Both the position numbers and the translations under genes were made by a program. Of a stretch of 64,000 nucleotides of DNA, positions 60,401 to 64,000 are shown in pieces; the stretch's first letter is position 1; every line of letters begins with the position of its first letter. Under the pieces are notes generated by a model. That model worked only from the letters and a program-made list of their open reading frames with translations, had not been told where the DNA came from and ran no database searches. The DNA is from JAEUJM01 sp964635055 (GTDB lineage: Bacteria > Actinomycetota > Acidimicrobiia > Acidimicrobiales > DATDAH01): positions 1-64,000 of the forward strand of contig CAZWMT010000034.1 in NCBI GenBank assembly GCA_964635055.1. Reading direction: 5' to 3'.

Positions 60401-60963
60401 AGGTCGAGCCCGTGGCCGCTCACCAGCAGGTGCAGACCGGCGGAGTCGCGCCCGCGCACCTCGAGTCGGTCGAGGGCCGACAAGGCCTGCTGCACCGAGG
60501 TGAACGCCTCGATCGCCGCCGGCCCGGGCTCGGCCCCGGACAGGGCACGCACCTTCTCGGCGGTGGGCAGGCGGTCGCGCTGGACCGCCCAGGCGGCGTC
60601 CTTCACCCGGATGACCGTGGCGTTGACGCGTTCCAGGTCGGCCGGGCCGATGTCGGCGGCACCGGCGTCGAGCACCTGCTCGACGTCGGCGATCCGGCCC
60701 GCCGCGGTGTCGAGCAGGGCGTTGGCCTCGGCGCCCAGGCCCCGGTGGCGCAACAGGCAGGTGACCCCCGGCGTGCCCCGCAGCAGCCGGTCGGCGCGCT
60801 CGAGGGCGGCCGCGGCCCGATCGATCCTCTCGAGCGACGACAGCGGGGCACCGGGTGCAGCAGCCAGGTCGGCGACGGCGGCGCCGAGCAGGTCGAGGAT
60901 CTCCTGGGGCTCGGGCGTGGCCCGGGTGGGGGGCCGGCGAACGACCGCGATGATCCCGCACAT
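57448..60963 (-). CDS. double-length GlmS-like amidotransferase/SIS protein
   Basis: About 1171 residues, twice the usual ~610. N-terminal MCGIIAVV supplies Cys2 of class II glutamine amidotransferases, but ~190 helix-rich residues separate it from the LEVRGRDSAG segment that normally follows closely. GHTRWASVG and NAHPLNS continue that domain. The SIS part has QSGTTTDTNRT and SVASTKAFYAQ, like GlmS, whereas the second SIS segment (IRIKLSELCYKSIACDSTED) departs from it, and ~350 further residues follow. The substrate is therefore uncertain; glucosamine-6-phosphate synthesis is likely but not assured. A 10-N gap interrupts it. ATG 60963. Confidence 0.8.
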   Translation of the reverse strand: MCGIIAVVRRPPTRATPEPQEILDLLGAAVADLAAAPGAPLSSLERIDRAAAALERADRLLRGTPGVTCLLRHRGLGAEANALLDTAAGRIADVEQVLDAGAADIGPADLERVNATVIRVKDAAWAVQRDRLPTAEKVRALSGAEPGPAAIEAFTSVQQALSALDRLEVRGRDSAGLHLLVSGHGLDLTAPAISGLLGERDGDRLFESLAVRSAVGAAADGDDGAPALSFVYKAAAEIGELGDNTAALRAAIEADDLLHLALAADGAHALVLGHTRWASVGIISEANAHPLNSDEEGRVSGPYVTAALNGDVDNFADLKSAHGLVLAPEITTDAKVIPTLVSRRVAVGEGLDSAFRAAVASMEGSVAIAASAAVAPESLHLALRGSGQALYVGLAEDTYIVASEPYGVVEETATYLRMDGETPANPENPTASRGQIVVLDGARAGTLEGIHRQAYDGTVLPVTDDDLATAQITTRDIDRGTYPHFLLKEITEAPTSFRKTLRGKLVDDGGSLRVVLGPDTLPDDLRAAIADGTITRIVVTGQGTAAVAGQSLAVALDAALADTAVRVDAVLATELSGFAMRPDMSDTLVVAMAFDDIITLDPAXXXXQSGTTTDTNRTVDVVRARGARVIAIVNRRNSDLTDKVDGVLYTSDGRDVEMSVASTKAFYAQIAAGFLLTVALSDAFGLDPAPDRQALLAALRDLPEALEATIATRPAIAQAAQQLAPHRRYWAIVGNGANRVAASEIRIKLSELCYKSIACDSTEDKKHIDLSSEPLILVCAAGLEGSNADDVAKEVAIYRAHKAAPVVIATEGEGRFAAALQALTVPVTHPRLAFVLAAMAGHLFGYEAALAIDAQARPLREARAAIEGAVAHAVAAADAERLLSHLEPTLVPLAGQFFDGLRAGEYDGHLEASSAVRVTSMFRYALGITPLDLYQLENGKVGTPSVVVEDLASALGRAIEELTRPIDAIKHQAKTVTVGISRSDETLLAAPLVRAVLDAGAARDRLSYRSLRTLADLDAAVLEVTGFTRYRIDGRVDTGEATAVVVDRGGIARELTSRTDRSPVLRGTKNRVATDREVLVARGRSDGRTLVIVPELKDNQATGLTLLHVRFAERLPVATVRGVLQGYRGRFAALRDTVTETEPTFREDLLGDLDVITLLTEPVTDLAERWR
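59145..59154. other. assembly gap of 10 N in the GlmS-like gene
   Basis: With 10 unknown bases the frame continues into a (S)QSGTTTDT-type SIS motif, so the gap length is consistent with the coding frame and only about four codons are affected. Confidence 0.9.
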
Positions 60964-60996
60964 GTCACTGTCCCTTCGTCCTGCCCGCGGGAGGAC

Positions 60997-61002
60997 AGTG
61001 TA
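60997..61002 (-). promoter_or_regulatory. -10 box TACACT for GlmS-like gene
   Basis: TACACT on the minus strand, 33 nt before ATG 60963, with a purine-rich GAAGGGA in between as ribosome-binding site. So unlike many neighbours this gene has a normal leader. Confidence 0.4.
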
Positions 61003-61097
61003 GAGGGGCATCGCCGGTGGACCGGCCCGCCGGTGGTCGACGGCACCCGACCCCGACACCGGTGAACCGATCGCGGCGCCCGAGGACACAACAAGGT

Positions 61098-64000
61098 GTG
61101 GACCTCCGATGCCGACCCGCCCGCCGACCCACGAGCCGACCCGCCCGCCGATCCCCGGGCCGACGCCGCACCCGCCCGGGCGGGCCGCCCCGGAGGCACC
61201 GGGGTCGGGTCGTCCTCGCGGTGGCGGCCCTGCTGGCGACCGCCGTGACCGTCACCGGGGCGGCCGAGCTCGCCGGCGCCGCGCCGACACCTCGGTTCGA
61301 CCGGTCGTGGCCCACCGGGAACGGGAGCCCCTCGTTGCCCGTCGGCATCGCCGCGAGCCCCACGACGGGCACGGTGTACGTCACCAACCTGTTCAGCAAC
61401 CGGATCGAGCGCTTCGACGCCGACGGCACCTTCCTGGGTCAGTTCGGCACCACCGGGGCGGGCAACGGCCAGTTCAACCTGCCGCACGCCGTGGCGGTGG
61501 GCCCCGACGGCAGCGTCTTCGTGGCCGACACCGCCAACAACCGCATCCAGAGGTTCACCGCGACCGGCACGTTCCTGGGCGCCTGGGGGACGGCCGGGTC
61601 CGGGCACGGCCAGTTCAGCGCGCCGATGGGCGTCGCCACCGACCCGGCGGGCAACGTCTTCGTGGCCGACAGCGGCAACCACCGCGTCCAGAAGTTCACC
61701 TCCACGGGCACCTACCGCACGAGTTGGGGACGGGAGGGCACCGCCGCGGGCCGGTTCGAGACCCCGAGCGGCATCGCGGTCAGCGCCGACCGCCAGGTGT
61801 ACGTGGTCGATGCCCGCAACGACCGCGTCCAGCAGTTCACCGGCACGGGGACGTTCCAGCGCCTGTGGGGTGCGGCGGGCACCGGCAACGGCCGCTTCCA
61901 GGATCCGTTCGGCGTGGCGGTCGACGCCACCGGCACGGTGTACGTCACCGACACCACGGCCAACCGGGTGCAGGCGTTCTCGGCGACCGGCCTGTTCCAG
62001 GCCGCGTGGGGCACCACCGGCAGCCTCGACGGGCAGTTCCAGGGTGCCTGGGGCGTGGCCGTGGCGTCCGACGGCACGCGCCTCCTGGTCGCGGACAAGG
62101 ACAACAGCCGGGTCCAGCGCTTCGCGCCTGGCCTGCCCGGCGCACGGCCCCTGTTCGTCACCGCCTTCGGCACGGCGGGCCAGGGACCGGGCCAGATGAA
62201 CGCGGCGCTGGCGGTCGCCATCGGCCCGTCGGGGAACGCCTACGTCTCCGACTACGGGAGTGGCCGGATCGAGCGGTTCAGCGCGACCGGCACCTTCCTC
62301 TCCCAGTGGGGCACCTACGGCACCGGCACCGGCCAGTTCGACCAGGCGGCAGGCGTGGCCACGGACGCGGCCGGCAACGTCTACGTCGCCGACACCTTCA
62401 ACCACCGCGTCCAGAAGTTCACCGCCACCGGCACGTTCCTGGCCCAGATCGGCGACCAGTCCGTGTTCGAGCAGCCCGACGGCGTCGCCGTCGACGCCAA
62501 CGGGAACCTCTACGTCGTCGACCACGTGCTGGACCGGGTGCGCAAGTACAACGCGGCGGGCACCTTCGTCACCCAGTGGGGGAGCACCGGCACCGGCAAC
62601 GGCCAGTTACAGGACGCCACGGGGATCGCGGCCGACTCGGCCGGCAACGTCTACGTGGCCGATGCCGGCAACGACCGCATCCAGAAGTTCACCGCCACCG
62701 GCACCTACCTCGGGCAATGGGGCTCGGCCGGTACGGGCAACAGCCAGTTCGACGACCCCGAGGACGTCGCCGTCGACCGGGCCGGTGACGGCGCCGTCTA
62801 CGTCGTCGACACCGGCAACAACCGCATCCAGAAGTTCACGCTCACCGGCTCGTACCTCACCCAGTGGGGCGGGCCCGGCTCGGGCGACGGCCGCTTCCAG
62901 GTCCCGCTCGGCGTCGCGGTCAACGCGGTGGGCTCGATCTACGTGGCCGACGCCGGCAACCACCGCGTCCAGGTCTTCGCCACCGGCACGGCCACCACTC
63001 CGTCGGTCTCGCTGGCCGCCGACCAGTCGTCGGTGGGAACGGGCGAGCCGATCGACTACCACGTCACCATCGCCAACACGACGGCCGACACGTTGACAGG
63101 GACGGTGATCACCGACCCCGCGGCGCCCGACTGCGAGGGGCCGGTGGCCGACATCCTTCCCGGCGCGACGCGGGTGGTGGACTGCACCCACAACACCGGC
63201 GTCGACGACGCCGGGCCCTTCGCCAACGCCGCCACCGTCAGCTCCGACCAGAGCAACCCGGTCACCTCGAACACGGTGACCACCCAGGTCGGGCCGGCGC
63301 TGACCATCGCCATGACGGCACCGGCCCGGGTGATGGCCACCCGGGCCATCGACTACGCCCTCTCGATCACCAACAACACCGCCCAGGCCCTGCGGGGCCT
63401 CCGCGTCACCGACAGCGGTGTCCCGGCGTGCGCGGGACCGGTCGCCGACCTCGCCCCGGGCGCCACGACCACGGTCAACTGCTCCAGGGCCACCACCGAC
63501 GCCGACGCCGGCAGCGTCGTCCTGAACGTCGCCGGTGTCGACGCCACCGCCACCCAGGCGGCGTTCGCCAGCGCCGTCACCCGCGTCCAGGGACGCATCA
63601 CCGGCACGATCACCGGGCCCGGCGGGCCGGTCGGCGGCGCCTACGTCCTCGCCCTGGACCGCGACTTCCTGCCCTTGCACGGCGACGCCACCACCGACGC
63701 GGCCGGCGCCTACAGCCTCGGGCTCGATCCCGGCCGCTACTACCTCGCGTTCGTCGACCCGGCCGGCGCCCACCTGGCCGAGTACTCGGGCAACCGCACC
63801 AACGCCCTCGACCTCACCACCGCCGACCTCACCACCGTCGCCTCGGGGTCGGGACCGGCCACGGCCGACGCGTCCCTCGCGGCGTCGGGCTTCGCGCCGC
63901 CGGTCAACCCCGCCGCCATCTCCGGCACGGTCACGGACGCCGGCGGGCCATTGGCCGGCGTGTGGGTGGTCGCCATCAACGGAGGGGTGCGCAGTGCCAC
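61098..64000 (+). CDS. secreted NHL-repeat protein, partial at window end
   Basis: At least 967 residues, continuing beyond the window. From GTG 61098 comes an Arg-rich n-region, then a signal helix VVLAVAALLATAVTVTGAAELA (split here by its Gly/Ala end). Twelve NHL repeats (blade ends such as ANNRIQRF, GNHRVQKF) fill residues ~75-635, which would make two six-bladed propellers. Then two DUF7507-like beta modules with Cys (ITDPAAPDCEGPV, VTDSGVPACAGPV) and at least one carboxypeptidase-regulatory-like domain (TTDAAGAYSLGLDPG). Typical of extracellular surface proteins. Start uncertain; GTG 61221 is another choice. Confidence 0.75.
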   Translation, partial: MDLRCRPARRPTSRPARRSPGRRRTRPGGPPRRHRGRVVLAVAALLATAVTVTGAAELAGAAPTPRFDRSWPTGNGSPSLPVGIAASPTTGTVYVTNLFSNRIERFDADGTFLGQFGTTGAGNGQFNLPHAVAVGPDGSVFVADTANNRIQRFTATGTFLGAWGTAGSGHGQFSAPMGVATDPAGNVFVADSGNHRVQKFTSTGTYRTSWGREGTAAGRFETPSGIAVSADRQVYVVDARNDRVQQFTGTGTFQRLWGAAGTGNGRFQDPFGVAVDATGTVYVTDTTANRVQAFSATGLFQAAWGTTGSLDGQFQGAWGVAVASDGTRLLVADKDNSRVQRFAPGLPGARPLFVTAFGTAGQGPGQMNAALAVAIGPSGNAYVSDYGSGRIERFSATGTFLSQWGTYGTGTGQFDQAAGVATDAAGNVYVADTFNHRVQKFTATGTFLAQIGDQSVFEQPDGVAVDANGNLYVVDHVLDRVRKYNAAGTFVTQWGSTGTGNGQLQDATGIAADSAGNVYVADAGNDRIQKFTATGTYLGQWGSAGTGNSQFDDPEDVAVDRAGDGAVYVVDTGNNRIQKFTLTGSYLTQWGGPGSGDGRFQVPLGVAVNAVGSIYVADAGNHRVQVFATGTATTPSVSLAADQSSVGTGEPIDYHVTIANTTADTLTGTVITDPAAPDCEGPVADILPGATRVVDCTHNTGVDDAGPFANAATVSSDQSNPVTSNTVTTQVGPALTIAMTAPARVMATRAIDYALSITNNTAQALRGLRVTDSGVPACAGPVADLAPGATTTVNCSRATTDADAGSVVLNVAGVDATATQAAFASAVTRVQGRITGTITGPGGPVGGAYVLALDRDFLPLHGDATTDAAGAYSLGLDPGRYYLAFVDPAGAHLAEYSGNRTNALDLTTADLTTVASGSGPATADASLAASGFAPPVNPAAISGTVTDAGGPLAGVWVVAINGGVRSA

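Overview
The window is very GC-rich with bacterial actinobacterial gene content: an F420-type LLM oxidoreductase, a GuaB3-type IMP dehydrogenase relative, a DUF2510 protein, many GTG starts, and many genes with a TANNNT box 6-8 nt from the start codon (leaderless pattern). The block glmS-like / acpS / nnrD / alr / tsaE-tsaB-rimI-tsaD / groES-groEL / guaB3-guaA on one strand resembles the arrangement known from mycobacteria, but it is interrupted by unusual insertions. An Acidimicrobiia-like actinobacterium is my best guess (inference). Two runs of N (41793-41892 and 59145-59154) show a draft assembly.

Layout. 50-3362: end of a glycan-type operon (sulfotransferase, nucleotide-sugar epimerase, polytopic membrane protein), closed by a perfect 20-bp hairpin. 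3430-7887: sucD, sucC and a stand-alone B12-binding mutase subunit (succinyl-CoA/methylmalonyl-CoA metabolism), a small anchored protein and an acyl-CoA synthetase. 8073-11298: a metal-type permease pair plus a YibE/F protein behind a promoter with a palindrome in its spacer. 11358-18242: a divergent island with two SipW-type signal peptidases (one fused to an exported substrate-like domain), two TasA-like proteins, a GGDEF-EAL enzyme and a doubly coupled micro-ORF. 18290-25296: pcrA, dienelactone hydrolase, LLM oxidoreductase, zapE and a secreted RCC1 protein. 25697-28433: guaA and guaB3.

28570-40514: a GT39-like membrane protein, two membrane SGNH-hydrolase paralogs (a third lies at 47602), a decarboxylase, Nudix hydrolase, K+ channel, a DUF1800/DUF1501 pair and an SRPBCC protein. 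40631-45181: two acidic 13-residue-repeat proteins, a zinc-ribbon/DUF2510 protein, a lipoprotein and a coiled-coil membrane protein. 45502-47544: groEL, groES and a perfect CIRCE operator. 49253-57267: the t6A modification genes with rimI, a P1 peptidase, alr, a CBS protein, nnrD and acpS. 57448-64000: a double-length GlmS-like protein and the start of a secreted 12-repeat NHL protein that runs off the window.

The most notable items are the SipW/TasA-like/c-di-GMP island, a 102-nt structured repeat present twice with compensatory base changes (25557 and 45372), the SGNH paralog family in which one member has lost its catalytic Asp, and a 22-bp bidirectional leaderless promoter at 21489-21510. 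No rRNA, tRNA, CRISPR array or insertion sequence was recognised.
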